Assembly (NCBI GenBank): GCA_023846275.1
Contig: CM043871.1
Coordinates: 35,370,578 to 35,434,577 of the forward strand
Direction of reading: 5' to 3'
Origin: Vanilla planifolia
Taxonomy: Eukaryota > Streptophyta > Magnoliopsida > Asparagales > Orchidaceae
Length of the DNA: 64,000 bases
Under the pieces are notes generated by a model. It saw only the letters and a list, made by a program, of their open reading frames with translations, was not told where the DNA came from and did no database searches. Every line of letters starts with the position of its first letter. Positions within the stretch are counted from its first letter, which is position 1. Positions 63,901 to 64,000 of this stretch are shown here, one piece after another. Position numbers and translations under genes: made by a program.

Positions 63901-64000
63901 TGAAATTAATTGAGCAAATTTGTCCATCTACGTGGAGTTGGTGGCCAGAAAAATCAACTGATGCACAAGACTATAAGCAAAATCCTGAAGTATTCAATAA
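54977..64000 (+). CDS. HISN6: Histidinol-phosphate aminotransferase, plastid (3' end beyond window)
   Basis: PLP enzyme that converts imidazole-acetol phosphate and glutamate to L-histidinol phosphate and 2-oxoglutarate in plastid histidine synthesis. Eight exons join in phase to 375 residues: 54977-55213, 57330-57413, 58152-58306, 58397-58494, 58652-58760, 58923-59080, 61967-62109 and 62194-62334. The first ~55 residues are a likely transit peptide. Then come [108 protein letters not shown] (PLP lysine about residue 278) and [16 protein letters not shown]. About 40 C-terminal residues with the RVSVG-type ending are not found before 64000, so the last exon(s) lie outside. Intron 2 has a GC donor. 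A second in-frame ATG at 55004 could also serve as start. Confidence 0.95.
55214..57329. other. Intron 1 of the aminotransferase gene
   Basis: About 2.1 kb. A segment near 55.8-56.45 kb with a CTATAAATAG box and CT-rich ends looks like a solo LTR or similar insertion, but no partner or coding part was recognised. Confidence 0.4.
57414..58151 (+). other. GC-AG intron (intron 2 of the aminotransferase gene)
   Basis: The exon ends PPPE at CCAGAG and the intron begins GCAAGT instead of GT. The acceptor is TATATAG before GTAGCTGAAGC. The protein continues without gap (PPPE then VAEALG), and the donor GAG/GCAAGT matches the strong flanking consensus typical of GC donors. Confidence 0.85.
59203..61541 (-). 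mobile_element. Short LTR-retrotransposon fossil in aminotransferase intron 6
   Basis: Two direct repeats of roughly 580 bases, about 59203-59786 and 60959-61541, share GAACAAA(G/A)GCT, ATATGAAAA, CTAAGAAATAGCTTAT-like, GAGATTTGGTTTCACAT-like and TTAATTAGCAAAA/TTAATAAGAAAA words in order. Just inside the right repeat, the minus strand reads TTGGCATTAGAGCTAGACC (about 60936-60954), close to a Copia-type initiator-methionine tRNA primer site. The internal part is only about 1.2 kb with no recognised protein domain, so a small non-autonomous element is likely. It looks broken and old. Confidence 0.68.
62335..64000. other. Intron after exon 8 of the aminotransferase gene
   Basis: No exon encoding the expected C-terminus was found to the window end. 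Frames near 63.28-63.75 kb show no domain. A short run of ACAC/ATGT repeats lies near 63.54 kb. Confidence 0.6.

Overview
This is nuclear DNA from a flowering plant. The genes are split by spliceosomal introns and are typical plant families. They sit in very AT-rich, repeat-laden DNA. A monocot is the better guess, because two genes (CSLD5-type and glutaredoxin) have sharply GC-rich coding exons in an AT-rich background; this is inference and the species cannot be named from the sequence.

Layout. 1-5 kb: AT-rich DNA with a TA microsatellite held between perfect inverted arms, a tandem duplication, and a GC-rich island (about 2740-3090) that looks like the 5' end of an unidentified gene with possible small exons to about 4.6 kb. 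5-20 kb: transposon graveyard with a Ty3/Gypsy pol relic (minus strand, about 9.96-11.3 kb) beside a compound inverted/direct repeat, and an old Ty1/Copia relic with both LTRs (about 14.8-19.95 kb, minus). 22.1-28.5 kb: three exons of a protein phosphatase 1 inhibitor-2 gene (plus), first coding exon not located. 30.3-42.1 kb: a complete five-exon VAMP72-type longin R-SNARE gene (plus) whose 7.9-kb first intron hosts a degraded Gypsy copy. 43.3-46.8 kb: a complete three-exon CSLD5-type cellulose synthase-like D gene (plus), only about 1.15 kb after the VAMP stop. 49.06-49.37 kb: an intronless CC-type (ROXY) glutaredoxin (minus), with a tandem array of diverged promoter-like repeats upstream. 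49.4-54.9 kb: AT-rich tandem duplications and an AC/AT microsatellite. 55.0 kb to the window end: the plastid histidine-biosynthesis gene for histidinol-phosphate aminotransferase (plus), eight exons visible, last exon(s) outside the window. It contains a GC-AG intron and a 2.3-kb LTR-element fossil in a later intron.

The genes are independent units, not an operon. The most suggestive pairing is the secretory R-SNARE next to the CSLD5-type glycan synthase, since both families are used in cell-plate and wall building. The CSLD5-type gene carries five AACGG (MSA-type, G2/M) cores in the 240 bases before its start. No wholly new system was found; the most notable points are the MSA cluster, the repeated promoter units beside the glutaredoxin, the GC-AG intron in the aminotransferase gene, and the palindrome around the TA repeat.
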